Assembly: GCF_000620625.1 (NCBI RefSeq)
Contig: NZ_JIAW01000018.1
Span: 62,001 to 126,000 of the forward strand
Length of the DNA stretch: 64,000 bases
DNA from: Mycobacterium sp. URHB0044
GTDB taxonomy: Bacteria; Actinomycetota; Actinomycetes; Mycobacteriales; Mycobacteriaceae
Reading direction: 5' to 3'
Below are positions 42,953-52,003 of the stretch, piece after piece; positions within the stretch are counted from its first letter, which is position 1, and every line of letters starts with the position of its first letter. The position numbers were made by a program, and so were the translations under genes. Below the pieces are notes generated by a model that was not told where the DNA came from, did not search any database, and worked only from the letters and a program-made list of their open reading frames with translations.

Positions 42953-44311
42953 ATGACAACTCCGCCCACGAAAGGCAAGCACCGCGAGGTGGCCCGGCTG
43001 GATCGGGTGCCGTTGCCAGTCGAGGCCGCCCGCATCGGCGTGACGGGATGGCAGATCACCCGCACCGGCGCCCGCGTCGTCAGCAAGCTCACCGGCCGCG
43101 GTTCGCTGCAGCAGAAGGTAATCAAGCAGATCCCCCAGACGTTCTCCGACCTTGGCCCTACCTACGTCAAGTTCGGCCAGATCATCGCGTCGAGTCCCGG
43201 CGCATTCGGCGAACAGCTGTCGCGGGAGTTCCGCAGCCTGCTGGACCGCGTACCTCCGGCCGACCGGGACGAAGTGCACAAGCTGTTCAAGGAGGAGCTT
43301 GGCGACGACCCAGCGAATCTGTTCGCCACGTTCGACGAGCAGCCGTTCGCCTCGGCGTCCATCGCCCAGGTGCACCACGCCACGCTGCACTCTGGTGAAG
43401 AGGTCGTCGTCAAGATTCAGCGGCCGGGCATCCGCCGTCGCGTGGCGGCCGACCTGCAGATCCTCAAGCGCGGCGCACAGCTCGTCGAGCTGGCCAAGCT
43501 GGGCCGCCGGCTGTCCGCCCAGGACGTCGTCGCCGACTTCGCCGACAACCTCGCCGAGGAGCTCGACTTCCGGCTGGAGGCGCAGTCGATGGACGCGTGG
43601 GTGTCGCACATGCACGCCTCGCCGCTCGGGAAGAACATCCGCGTGCCGCAGGTCTACTGGGACCTGACGAGCGAGCGGGTGTTGACGATGGAGCGGGTGA
43701 ACGGCATTCGCATCGACGACGCCGCCGCCATCCGCAAGGCCGGCTTCGACGGCACCGAGCTGGTTAAGGCGTTGCTGTTCAGCGTGTTCGAGGGCGGGCT
43801 GCGACACGGGCTGTTCCACGGCGACCTCCACGCGGGCAACCTCTACGTCGACGGGGACGGCAAGATCGTGTTCTTCGACTTCGGCATCATGGGCCGCATC
43901 GATCCGCGTACCCGCTGGCTGTTGAGGGAGCTGGTCCACGCGCTGCTGGTCAAGAAGGACCACGCCACGGCGGGCAAGATCGTCGTGATGATGGGCGCGG
44001 TCGGCACCGTGAAGCCCGAGGCGCAGGCCGCCAAGGACCTGGAGAAGTTCGCCACGCCGCTGACCATGTCGACGCTTGGTGACATGAGTTATGCCGATAT
44101 TGGCAAGCAGCTTTCGACGCTGGCCGACGCCTACGACGTCAAGCTGCCGCGTGAACTGGTGCTCATCGGCAAGCAGTTCCTCTACGTCGAGCGCTACATG
44201 AAGCTGCTGGCGCCGAAGTGGCAGATGATGTCCGACCCGCAGTTGACGGGGTACTTCGCCAACTTCATGGTGGAGGTCAGTCGCGAACATTCCGAAGAGG
44301 TCGAGGCGTAG
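42953..44311 (+). CDS. ABC1/UbiB family atypical kinase-like protein
   Basis: 452 residues, equivalent of M. tuberculosis Rv0647c. The UbiB/ADCK signatures are present: VKFGQIIASSP (KxGQ motif), the Ala-rich ASASIAQVHHA in place of a P-loop, VVVKIQRPG with the ATP Lys, HGDLHAGNLYV and FFDFGIMG. UbiB-type proteins are ATPases that support isoprenoid-quinone or lipid metabolism. Its strict linkage to lipG and mycolate methyltransferases suggests a lipid role here. It lacks the C-terminal membrane helices of classic UbiB. Confidence 0.93.
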   Translation: MTTPPTKGKHREVARLDRVPLPVEAARIGVTGWQITRTGARVVSKLTGRGSLQQKVIKQIPQTFSDLGPTYVKFGQIIASSPGAFGEQLSREFRSLLDRVPPADRDEVHKLFKEELGDDPANLFATFDEQPFASASIAQVHHATLHSGEEVVVKIQRPGIRRRVAADLQILKRGAQLVELAKLGRRLSAQDVVADFADNLAEELDFRLEAQSMDAWVSHMHASPLGKNIRVPQVYWDLTSERVLTMERVNGIRIDDAAAIRKAGFDGTELVKALLFSVFEGGLRHGLFHGDLHAGNLYVDGDGKIVFFDFGIMGRIDPRTRWLLRELVHALLVKKDHATAGKIVVMMGAVGTVKPEAQAAKDLEKFATPLTMSTLGDMSYADIGKQLSTLADAYDVKLPRELVLIGKQFLYVERYMKLLAPKWQMMSDPQLTGYFANFMVEVSREHSEEVEA

Positions 44312-45214
44312 ATGGAAATCCGTACCGGCACCGCACGTTCGGGCGATCTGGACATCTACTACGAAGACATGGGCGACCGCAACGACCCGGCCGTCCTGCT
44401 CATCATGGGCTTGGGTGCGCAACTGTTGTTGTGGCGCATGGGTTTCTGCGAGCGCCTGGTGAACCAGGGGTTGCGGGTCATCCGCTACGACAACCGTGAC
44501 GTCGGCCTGTCCAGCAAGGTCGAGGGGCGCCACACCGGAGCGAAGCTGGCCCCGCGCCTCGTACGTTCCTATCTGGGCAAGGCCAGCGAGTCGGTCTACA
44601 CCCTGGAGGACATGGCCGACGACGCGGCGGCGCTGCTCGACCACCTGGGAATCGACAAGGCGCACGTCGTCGGCGGCTCGATGGGCGGCATGATCGCGCA
44701 GGTCTTCGCCGCCCGCTACCAGCACCGCACCAAGACCTTGGCGGTGATCTTCTCCAGCAACAACCAGGCGCTGTTGCCACCGCCGGGGCTCAAGCAACTC
44801 CGCGCCATCACCACCAGACCCAAGGGCACGACGCGAGAGGCGATCATCGCCAACGCGGTGGCGGTGAACAAGATCATCGGCAGCCCCGGATACCGGGCGC
44901 CGGAGGAGCAGGTGCTCGCCGAGGCGACCGAGGGCTACGACCGGTCGTACTACCCCGCAGGGATCGCCCGCCACTTCAGCGCCATCATGGGCAGCGGCAG
45001 CCTGTTGCGGTACGACAAGCTCATCACCGCGCCGACCGTGGTGATCCACGGCCTCGCCGACAAGCTCATGCGGCCGTCGGGAGGTCGCGCCATAGCCAAG
45101 GCGATTCGACGGGCACGCCTGGTGACGTACGACGGCATGGGCCACGATCTTCCCGAGCCGTTGTGGGACGACATCGTCGGCGAACTCAAGACCACCTTCG
45201 CCGAAGTGCCATGA
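44312..45214 (+). CDS. lipG: Alpha/beta hydrolase, LipG-like
   Basis: 300 residues. The catalytic triad is readable: nucleophile Ser in GGSMGGM, Asp in IHGLADKLM and His in DGMGHDLP. The ATG follows the ABC1 stop directly (TAGATG) with GAGG upstream, so it is coupled. Same order as in M. tuberculosis (Rv0646c next to the mmaA genes). LipG of M. tuberculosis has esterase/phospholipase-type activity; the natural substrate is unclear. Confidence 0.92.
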   Translation: MEIRTGTARSGDLDIYYEDMGDRNDPAVLLIMGLGAQLLLWRMGFCERLVNQGLRVIRYDNRDVGLSSKVEGRHTGAKLAPRLVRSYLGKASESVYTLEDMADDAAALLDHLGIDKAHVVGGSMGGMIAQVFAARYQHRTKTLAVIFSSNNQALLPPPGLKQLRAITTRPKGTTREAIIANAVAVNKIIGSPGYRAPEEQVLAEATEGYDRSYYPAGIARHFSAIMGSGSLLRYDKLITAPTVVIHGLADKLMRPSGGRAIAKAIRRARLVTYDGMGHDLPEPLWDDIVGELKTTFAEVP

Positions 45215-45258
45215 GCAGCGGCACCAACTCGGATTCGGTTGACCTTGACCCAACCGCG

Positions 45259-45264
45259 TAATAT
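45259..45264 (+). promoter_or_regulatory. Possible -10 element upstream of mycolate methyltransferase genes
   Basis: TAATAT in the 131-base gap after lipG. TTGACC hexamers lie at 45239 and 45245 but are too close for a standard -35. Low certainty. Confidence 0.3.
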
Positions 45265-45345
45265 CTCCCAACGAGTGCATCACGGCGCGGGGGAAGTCAG
45301 AGTCGACTCCAGCCTGCCGCTGACCAGCCAGAAAGGCACTTCGAC

Positions 45346-46224
45346 ATGGCAAAGACGGCGCGCAAGAACAATCTGAAGCCGCACTTCGACGACGTTCAGG
45401 CGCACTACGACCTGTCCGACGACTTCTTCCGGTTGTTCCTCGACCCGACCCAGACCTACAGCTGCGCCTACTTCGAGCGCGACGACATGACCCTCGAGGA
45501 AGCGCAGCTCGCGAAGGTCGACCTGGCGCTCGGCAAGCTGGGCCTGCAGCCCGGTATGACTTTGCTGGACATCGGCTGTGGCTGGGGCGCGACGATGATG
45601 CGCGCGATCGAGCGCTACGACGTCAACGTGATCGGTCTGACGCTGAGCAAGAACCAGAAGGCACACGTCGAGAACGTGTTCGCCGAGTCCGACAGCCCCC
45701 GCTCCAAGCAGGTCCTGCTGCAGGGTTGGGAGCAATTCGATCAGCCCGTCGACCGGATCGTGTCGATTGGTGCGTTCGAGCATTTCGGCAGGGACCGTTG
45801 GGACGACTTCTTCGCCATGGCGTACCGGGCGCTGCCCGACGACGGCGTCATGCTGCTGCACACCATCACCGCGCTGACGCTGCCTCAGATGACGGAACGC
45901 GGTCTGCCGCTTACCTTCTCGATCGCACGCTTCGTCAAGTTCATCCTCACCGAGATCTTCCCGGGCGGCTATCTGCCGACCACCGAACTTGCCGCTGAGC
46001 ATGCCGAGAAGGCCGGCTTCAAGCTGACCAGGACGCAGTCGCTGCAGCCGCACTACGCCAAGACGCTCGACCACTGGTCGGCGGCGCTGGAAGCGCACAA
46101 GGACGAGGCGATCGCCCTGCAGTCCGAAGAGGTCTACGAGCGCTACATGCACTACCTGACCGGCTGCGCCAAGGGCTTCAAGGACGGCTACATCGACGTC
46201 TGCCAGTTCACCCTGGCAAAGTAA
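45346..46224 (+). CDS. Mycolic acid methyltransferase, MmaA2/CmaA-like (first)
   Basis: 292 residues, S-adenosylmethionine-dependent enzyme that modifies meromycolate chains bound to AcpM. SAM motif LLDIGCGWGATM; active-site Cys in YSCAYFERDD; SIGAFEHFG with the conserved Glu; and LLHTIT with His. The SIGAFEHFG form and the LLHTIT segment match cyclopropane synthases (CmaA1, MmaA2) rather than the oxygenating types. The C-terminus MHYLTGC followed by QFTLAK is typical. AAAGG lies nine bases before the ATG. Whether it makes cis or trans cyclopropane cannot be read. Confidence 0.93.
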   Translation: MAKTARKNNLKPHFDDVQAHYDLSDDFFRLFLDPTQTYSCAYFERDDMTLEEAQLAKVDLALGKLGLQPGMTLLDIGCGWGATMMRAIERYDVNVIGLTLSKNQKAHVENVFAESDSPRSKQVLLQGWEQFDQPVDRIVSIGAFEHFGRDRWDDFFAMAYRALPDDGVMLLHTITALTLPQMTERGLPLTFSIARFVKFILTEIFPGGYLPTTELAAEHAEKAGFKLTRTQSLQPHYAKTLDHWSAALEAHKDEAIALQSEEVYERYMHYLTGCAKGFKDGYIDVCQFTLAK

Positions 46225-46252
46225 GCACGTTTAGCCGCTCAGGCGGCGCGCG

Positions 46253-46265
46253 TACTGTTCGAGGC
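46253..46265 (+). promoter_or_regulatory. -10-like box before second methyltransferase
   Basis: TACTGT (46253-46258) ends seven bases before the ATG at 46266, compatible with a leaderless transcript starting inside the 41-base gap. Confidence 0.35.
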
Positions 46266-47126
46266 ATGGCCGACCTAACGCCTCACTTCGAGGACGTGCA
46301 GTCCCACTACGACCTGTCCGACGACTTCTACCGGCTGTTCCTAGATCCGACGCACACCTACAGCTGCGCATACTTCGAGCGTGACGACATGACGCTGCAA
46401 GAAGCTCAGATCGCCAAGATCGACCTTGCGCTGGGCAAGCTAGACCTGCAACCCGGCATGACGTTGCTCGACATCGGTTGCGGCTGGGGCGCCACGATGT
46501 TGCGGGCGCTCGAACGCTACGACGTCAACGTCATCGGCCTCACCCTGTCGGAAAACCAGTGCGCCCACGTCGAAAAGGCATTCGCGGATTCGGTCAATCC
46601 GCGCTCGAAACGCGTATTGCTCAAGGGCTGGGAGCAATTCGACGAGCCGGTCGACCGGATCGTGTCGATCGGCGCGTTCGAACACTTCGGCTTCGACCGC
46701 TACGACGACTTCTTCGCGATGGCCTACCGGGCGCTGCCTGACGACGGCGTCATGCTGCTGCACACGATCTGCGGCGTATCGATGGAGTACGCCAGGGCCA
46801 ACGACATTCCGTTGACCATGGAGCTCGCCCGGTTCGTGAAGTTCCTGATGACCGACATCTTCCCCGGCGGTCAGCTGTGCAAGACCGAGATGGTCGGCGA
46901 ACTCGCCGGGGCGGCGGGCTTCACCGTCGCGCGGACGCAATCCCTGCAGCCGCACTACGCCAGGACACTGCGCATCTGGGCCGATGCGCTGGAATCTCAC
47001 CGCGCCGAGGCCATCGCGGTGCAGTCGGAGGAGGTCTACGACCGCTACATGCACTACCTGACTGGCTGCGCGCGAACCTTCGAGTTGCGACAGGCCGACG
47101 TCAACCAGTTCACGTTGGTCAAGTAG
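46266..47126 (+). CDS. Mycolic acid methyltransferase, MmaA2/CmaA-like (second)
   Basis: 286 residues, a close paralogue of the first gene, 41 bases downstream. Same motifs: YSCAYFERDDMTLQEAQIAK, LLDIGCGWGATM, SIGAFEHFGFDRYDDFF, LLHTI, and the C-terminal MHYLTGC. It differs mainly in the substrate-channel region (VSMEYARANDIPLTMELARF). Both copies are intact, so they may act on different double bonds or chain types. No mutation at a conserved residue was seen. Confidence 0.93.
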   Translation: MADLTPHFEDVQSHYDLSDDFYRLFLDPTHTYSCAYFERDDMTLQEAQIAKIDLALGKLDLQPGMTLLDIGCGWGATMLRALERYDVNVIGLTLSENQCAHVEKAFADSVNPRSKRVLLKGWEQFDEPVDRIVSIGAFEHFGFDRYDDFFAMAYRALPDDGVMLLHTICGVSMEYARANDIPLTMELARFVKFLMTDIFPGGQLCKTEMVGELAGAAGFTVARTQSLQPHYARTLRIWADALESHRAEAIAVQSEEVYDRYMHYLTGCARTFELRQADVNQFTLVK

Positions 47127-47289
47127 CCAGGTGAATTGGAGTCCGGCCGCGGGTAACCGATAAGGTATACGCCTTAAGGCGCTAGTTAGCACGTCAAGCG
47201 CCCCACGGCGGGTAGGGTGCGGTCACAGCGAAACCGCTCAAGTGGTCGGTCGTGCCAGCAGATCTACCGGAAAGGCCTAGCAGCGAAAC

Positions 47290-48186
47290 ATGTCTGAGAA
47301 CTCCACGGGCACGAAGGACTTACAGCCACACTTCGAGGACATCCAGGCTCATTACGACCTGTCCGATGACTTCTTCGGCGTCTTTCAGGACCCGACACGC
47401 AAGTACAGCTGCGCCTATTTCACCGGGCCGAACGTCACGTTGTCCGAGGCGCAGGTCGCCAACGTCGACCAGCACCTCGACCGCCTCGACCTGAAGCCGG
47501 GCATGACCCTGCTCGAGGTGGGTTGCGGCTGGGGCCTGACGCTGCAACGGGCGATGGAGAAGTACGACGTCAACGTGATCGGCCTGACGTTGAGCAAGAA
47601 CCAGCAGGCCTACTGCACGCAGCTGCTCGACAAGCTCGACACCAAGCGCACGCACGAGGTCCTGCTGCAGGGCTGGGAGCAGTTCCATCGCCCGGTCGAC
47701 CGGATCGTCTCCATCGAGGCCTTCGAGCACTTCGGCTTCGAGCGCTACGACGACTTCTTCAAGAGCTGCTTCGACATCCTCCCCGACGACGGCCGGATGA
47801 CCATCCAGAGCAGCGTCGGATACCACCCGTACGACCTGGCCGAGCGTGGCAAGAAGCTCACCTTCGAGTTGGCTCGCTTCGTCAAGTTCATGATCACCGA
47901 GATCTTCCCTGGCGGTCGCGTGCCGACCACCAAGATGATGGTCGAGCACGGTGAGAAGGCCGGGTTCGTCGTGCCCGAGACCTTGTCGCTGCGCAACCAC
48001 TACATCAAGACCCTGGGCATCTGGGCCGAGCGTCTCGAGGCGCACAAGGACGAGGCCATCGCGGCCACCGACGAGGAGAACTACCACCGGTACATGAAGT
48101 ACCTCACGGGGTGCCAGTACTACTTCATCGACGAGGCCATCGACGTCAGCTTGGTGACCTACCTGAAGCCAGGCGCAGCAGCCTAG
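47290..48186 (+). CDS. mmaA4: Mycolic acid methyltransferase, MmaA4-type (hydroxymycolate)
   Basis: 298 residues. The C-terminus SLVTYLKPGAAA, the SIEAFEHFG form and the IQSSVGYHPYDLAERGKKL segment match M. tuberculosis MmaA4 (Hma), which adds a methyl and hydroxyl group and opens the way to keto- and methoxymycolates. The SAM motif is LLEVGCGWGLTL. The 163-base gap upstream suggests its own promoter. No mmaA3 neighbour is present, so methoxymycolate is not expected from this locus; keto or epoxy products are more likely, which is inference. Confidence 0.9.
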   Translation: MSENSTGTKDLQPHFEDIQAHYDLSDDFFGVFQDPTRKYSCAYFTGPNVTLSEAQVANVDQHLDRLDLKPGMTLLEVGCGWGLTLQRAMEKYDVNVIGLTLSKNQQAYCTQLLDKLDTKRTHEVLLQGWEQFHRPVDRIVSIEAFEHFGFERYDDFFKSCFDILPDDGRMTIQSSVGYHPYDLAERGKKLTFELARFVKFMITEIFPGGRVPTTKMMVEHGEKAGFVVPETLSLRNHYIKTLGIWAERLEAHKDEAIAATDEENYHRYMKYLTGCQYYFIDEAIDVSLVTYLKPGAAA

Positions 48187-48200
48187 GTCAGACACGACAA

Positions 48201-48229
48201 CGCCCCGACACCGGAAAGGTGCCGGGGCG
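48201..48229. terminator. Bidirectional terminator between mmaA4 and PE-PPE gene
   Basis: 12-bp stem (48201-48212 with 48218-48229), one mismatch, five-base loop, between convergent genes. It is followed by an 18-base tandem duplication (48227-48244 and 48245-48262). Confidence 0.75.
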
Positions 48230-48259
48230 CTTTCGTCTCGGTTAGCGCTTTCGTCTCGG

Positions 48260-49912
48260 TCAGGCCGCGGCCTTCTCGCCCGCGTCGGCCGTGTCCTTCT
48301 TGGCGTCGTCCTTCTTGACGGCGTCCTCCTTCTTCGCGTCGTCCTTCTTGACGGCGTCGTCCTTCTTGACGTCGTCCGTCTTGACGGCGTCTTTCTTGGC
48401 ATCCTCGGGCGAGGCCTTCTCAGCCTTCTGGTCGTCGGCGTTGACCTCGGTGGCGGGCTTCGCCGGCTCAGGCGTGGCCGTCTCCTCGGGCTTGGTGACG
48501 GCGGTGTCGTCCGTTGCCACCGGAACCGGCTCGGTCGCGGTGGGTGTCGTAGGCGTGGCCGTGGCGTCGTCCTTGGCCGGGGTGGCGTCGACGACCTTCA
48601 CCGCATCGGTTTCCGACTCGACCGGCTCCGACTTCTTCGCCGACTTCAGCGACGTGACGGTGGCCAGACTCTCCGACGCGTCGGCCTCGACGGGCTCGGT
48701 CGAAGTGGCGATCGACCGCGCGGCCAGCGTGGACGTCGTCAGCGGGGCGGGCACGGCAGGCGCCAGTGTCGGTCCCCCGTTGAGCGCGTCGTGGATGCCC
48801 TGAATGACCGCGTTGATCAGGTTGATGCCGATCGGGATGGGGTTCTGGAACGGATTGAACGGCAGGATCGACAGCGGTGTCGGCACGCCCGGGTTGCCCG
48901 ACCAGTCGTAGCCCAGGTCGGCGAGCACCTTGTACACCGGGGAGATCAGGTCGACCAACGGCTTGACGATGGGCTTCAGCGCTCCGGGCGTCAACGACAT
49001 GACGAGGTTCATGATCGGCAGCGACGTCGCGGGGATCATGATGTATTCGTTGCCGTACTGGTCCTTGCGGCAGTTCACCCCGACGGTGCACACCAGCTGC
49101 GGGGCCAGCGTGCCATTCGGCCCGGGCGTGTACCCGTACGGCAGCGTCGCCGTCGGGTCGTTGGCGTTGGGCGCCAGGTAGTAGCCGTGCACGTTGTCGA
49201 AGGCGGCGATGGCGTTGAGCATTGCGAACGGGTTGCCCCAGTAGCGCGGAGCGTAGACCACCGGGTCGTACTCGAAGCCGATGGTCGTGGTCTTGATGGC
49301 CGGATCGACCGGCATCGGCGGAGCGAACGTGATGTTGAGAATCGGGATGTACCGCAGGAACGCCAGCCGCTGCCAGAGGCCGCCGTCGGGGTTCTCGATT
49401 CCGCCGATGGTGACGACCTCGATGCGGGCCTTCTCCTCCTCGGTCAGGCCGTAGTCATGCAGCACCTTGGACACGACGGCGCCGCCCTGCGAGTAGCCGA
49501 AGACAACGATGTGCTGCTCCGGTGAGGCCAGCGCGTCCGCGAGCGCGGTGGTCAGACCGTCGGCGCCCTTGCCCACCGATTCGTCCCACTTGTCGCAGCC
49601 GTCCGGACCGGACCGGCACCAGCTGGGGAAGATCGCCAGCGGCCAGAACGATGCGGGGTAGTCGATGCCGGTGAGATCGGTGCCGACCGCGCAGTTGGTC
49701 TGATCGGTACACGCGGTGCCCTGCATGTAGTAGTCGCGCGCGTTCGCGAGGTAGCTTCCGACGACGTTCGCGTTGGGCGTGCCGGTACCGGGCACGACCA
49801 GTCCGATCGCACCGAAGGCCAGCGCCGAACTGAAGGCCGAGCCTACGGCGAGGACGACCGCGGCCAGGAACGAAATGACGACGAGGCAGAGCGCCTTCGC
49901 TGTTTTACGCAT
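48260..49912 (-). CDS. Exported PE-PPE-domain serine hydrolase with Lys/Asp repeat tail
   Basis: 550 residues. An N-terminal signal segment (about 5-32) leads to a PE-PPE C-terminal-type alpha/beta hydrolase domain without any PE or PPE domain. The nucleophile is the Ser of GYSQGGAV. Cys residues in the first 100 positions suggest disulfides. After residue about 390 the chain turns into a low-complexity Thr/Ala/Pro segment, then a run of KKDDA-like repeats at the C-terminus. In M. tuberculosis the related hydrolases act on acyl-trehalose or other cell-envelope lipids. It is convergent with the mycolate methyltransferases, consistent with an envelope role. Confidence 0.88.
   Translation of the reverse strand: MRKTAKALCLVVISFLAAVVLAVGSAFSSALAFGAIGLVVPGTGTPNANVVGSYLANARDYYMQGTACTDQTNCAVGTDLTGIDYPASFWPLAIFPSWCRSGPDGCDKWDESVGKGADGLTTALADALASPEQHIVVFGYSQGGAVVSKVLHDYGLTEEEKARIEVVTIGGIENPDGGLWQRLAFLRYIPILNITFAPPMPVDPAIKTTTIGFEYDPVVYAPRYWGNPFAMLNAIAAFDNVHGYYLAPNANDPTATLPYGYTPGPNGTLAPQLVCTVGVNCRKDQYGNEYIMIPATSLPIMNLVMSLTPGALKPIVKPLVDLISPVYKVLADLGYDWSGNPGVPTPLSILPFNPFQNPIPIGINLINAVIQGIHDALNGGPTLAPAVPAPLTTSTLAARSIATSTEPVEADASESLATVTSLKSAKKSEPVESETDAVKVVDATPAKDDATATPTTPTATEPVPVATDDTAVTKPEETATPEPAKPATEVNADDQKAEKASPEDAKKDAVKTDDVKKDDAVKKDDAKKEDAVKKDDAKKDTADAGEKAAA
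48285..48405 (-). repeat. Short-unit repeat coding the Lys/Asp-rich tail
   Basis: Tandem imperfect 15-base units encode KKDDA/V-type pentads. Such a tract could vary in copy number by slippage without breaking the frame. Confidence 0.6.
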
Positions 49913-50069
49913 GTGTCAAACGATCACACAACGACTCGTCTCGAGATGGCGAAAACAGCGAACTCTTTCTCGTGAATCTTTCGACCGGTGTCGGATTCGC
50001 GTCGTGCCGTTCGTCGAACCGGTAGAGAGTGGAACGCAGGGTTCCGCTCACCAACCCGGAGGTATCCCG

Positions 50070-50774
50070 ATGCACTACTTCGCGCTTCTGCTCGGCCCTG
50101 AAGGCGCACGACCCGCTGACCCCGACGAACAGGCCGCCGAGATGGCCGCGTACCAGGCCTTCCACGCCAGCGCGGCGTCCGCGATCCGGGCGGGCGATGC
50201 GCTGCTGCCGTCGGCGACCGGCGTGCGGATCACCGGCGGCCCGGACAAGCCGAGCATCACCGACGGCCCCTTCGCCGAGAGCGCCGAGGTGGCCGGCGGC
50301 TACTACGTGTTCGAGGCCGACAATCTCGACGACGCCATCGCCCTGGCCCGTGACATCCCCGCCGCCAAGTACGGTGCGATCGAGGTCTGGCCGATGGTGA
50401 TGTGGAACGCGCCGGAGAAGCCGCTGGAAGGAACGCACTGGTTGGCGCTGCTTCTCGAGCCTGCCGAGGAGACCAACACGCCCGGCTCACCGGAATGGGA
50501 AGCCGGCATCGCCGCGCACGGTGAGTTCGGCGCCGCCGCGGGCGACCGCATCAAGGGTGGTGGCGCGCTGCATCCGACGACGACGGCGACCACTGTCCGG
50601 GTGCGCAACGGCGAGGCCACGGTCACCGACGGCCCGTACGTCGAGGGTGCCGAGGTCGCCAACGGGTTCTATCTGCTGAGCGCGGCCGATCAGGACGAGG
50701 CCGTCAAGATCGCGGCCATGATCCCCGCCACGGCCGTCGAGGTGCGGCAGCTGGCCGGGGTATCGGGGCTGTAA
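50070..50774 (+). CDS. DGPF/YCII-domain protein, double domain
   Basis: 234 residues with two YCII/DGPF repeats: ITDGPFAESAEVAGGYYVFEA in the first and TDGPYVEGAEVANGFYLLSA in the second. The fold is ferredoxin-like with a conserved His/Asp pocket and no proven activity. It is encoded eight bases before an ECF42-type sigma factor, the standard arrangement of that group. ATG 50070 has GGAGG seven bases upstream; the frame is open further upstream but without support. Confidence 0.9.
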   Translation: MHYFALLLGPEGARPADPDEQAAEMAAYQAFHASAASAIRAGDALLPSATGVRITGGPDKPSITDGPFAESAEVAGGYYVFEADNLDDAIALARDIPAAKYGAIEVWPMVMWNAPEKPLEGTHWLALLLEPAEETNTPGSPEWEAGIAAHGEFGAAAGDRIKGGGALHPTTTATTVRVRNGEATVTDGPYVEGAEVANGFYLLSAADQDEAVKIAAMIPATAVEVRQLAGVSGL

Positions 50775-50782
50775 CACTCTCG

Positions 50783-52003
50783 ATGACCAACCTGGACGGC
50801 GTCTTTCGGCGCGAGTGGGGACCCGCCGTCGCGGCGCTTGCCCGCTGGTCCGGCGACCTCACCGTCGCCGAGGACGCCGTCCAGGAGGCATTCGCGGAGG
50901 CGCTACGCGCCTGGCCGCGTACTGGCGTGCCCGACAACGTGGGCGGCTGGGTGCTGACCGTGGCACGCAACCGCGCACTGGACCGCTTGCGTCGCGAATC
51001 AGGCCGGCCGGGAAGGGAACTCGCCGCCGTGGTCGAGAACAGCTGGCCCCGCATCGAGGGTGAACCCGTACACCCGGTGCGCGACGATGAACTGCGGATG
51101 ATGTTCACCTGCGCGCACCCGGCGTTGGATTCCGCGTCGCAGTTGGCGCTCACCCTGCGGTTGATCTCCGGGCTCACCGTCGCCGAGATCGCGAGGGCGT
51201 TGCTACAGTCGGAGGCCGCGGTCGGACAACGAATCACGCGGGCCAAGAGCAAGATTCGCAGCGCGAACATCCCGTTGCGGGTGCCGCCGGCGGAACTGTT
51301 GCCGGAGCGGACACCGCACGTGCTGGCATGCATCTATTCGGTTTTCACCGAGGGGTACTGGTCGACGGCGGGGCCATCTGCGGTCCGTGACGAACTGTGC
51401 GACGAGGGCGTGCGTCTCGCCGGTGAGCTGTGCTCGTTGCTGCCAGAATCGTTGGACGGTCACGCATTGGCGGCGCTGGTACTGCTGCACGATTCGCGGA
51501 GAACCACGCGGGTCGACGCCGATGGCGCATTGGTTCCGCTCGACGAGCAGGATCGCTCGCGGTGGGATCGGGGCCGGATCACCCGCGGCCTCGACCGGTT
51601 GCGGTTGGCGGCGGGCGCGGGCGGACCCTACCTTCCTCAGGCGGTGATCGCGGCGGTGCACGCGACCGCACCGAGCTGGGAGCAGACCGACTGGGTGACC
51701 ATTTGCGCCGCCTACGACCGGCTGATCGCGATCACCGGCTCGCCCGTGGCGCGGGCCAATCGCGCGCTGGCCGTCGGTTTCCGCGACGGCTTCGAGAGCG
51801 GCCTATCGGCGCTGGACGAGGTCGCCGCCGATCCGCGCCTCGCCCGGTCGAACACCGTGGCGACGATCCGCGCCGATCTGCTGCGGCGCTGCGGACGCTT
51901 GTCCGAGTCAGCGCAGTGGTATCGGATCGCGTTGAACCACAACGGCTCCGCCCCGGCGCGGGAGTTCCTGGCTCGGCGGCTGGCCGAGTGCTCACCGACC
52001 TAG
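50783..52003 (+). CDS. ECF sigma factor, ECF42 type
   Basis: 406 residues. Region 2 (AEDAVQEAFAEALRAW, then DNVGGWVLTVARNRALDRL) and region 4 (LRLISGLTVAEIARALLQSE) are followed by a long C-terminal extension of about 220 residues with TPR-like repeats. This extension and the adjacent DGPF gene define ECF42. In that group no anti-sigma factor is encoded and the extension is needed for activity. The target promoter should lie before the DGPF gene. Its stop overlaps the 3' end of the tiny Cys/His-rich gene on the other strand by 12 bases. Confidence 0.92.
   Translation: MTNLDGVFRREWGPAVAALARWSGDLTVAEDAVQEAFAEALRAWPRTGVPDNVGGWVLTVARNRALDRLRRESGRPGRELAAVVENSWPRIEGEPVHPVRDDELRMMFTCAHPALDSASQLALTLRLISGLTVAEIARALLQSEAAVGQRITRAKSKIRSANIPLRVPPAELLPERTPHVLACIYSVFTEGYWSTAGPSAVRDELCDEGVRLAGELCSLLPESLDGHALAALVLLHDSRRTTRVDADGALVPLDEQDRSRWDRGRITRGLDRLRLAAGAGGPYLPQAVIAAVHATAPSWEQTDWVTICAAYDRLIAITGSPVARANRALAVGFRDGFESGLSALDEVAADPRLARSNTVATIRADLLRRCGRLSESAQWYRIALNHNGSAPAREFLARRLAECSPT

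Noticed and set aside
42836..45352. 838-codon minus-strand frame across the ABC1 and lipG genes
   Set aside because: Low-complexity translation; both plus-strand genes have clear motifs and conserved order.
49773..50069. N-terminal extension of the DGPF protein
   Set aside because: The strong ribosome site and family start point to ATG 50070.
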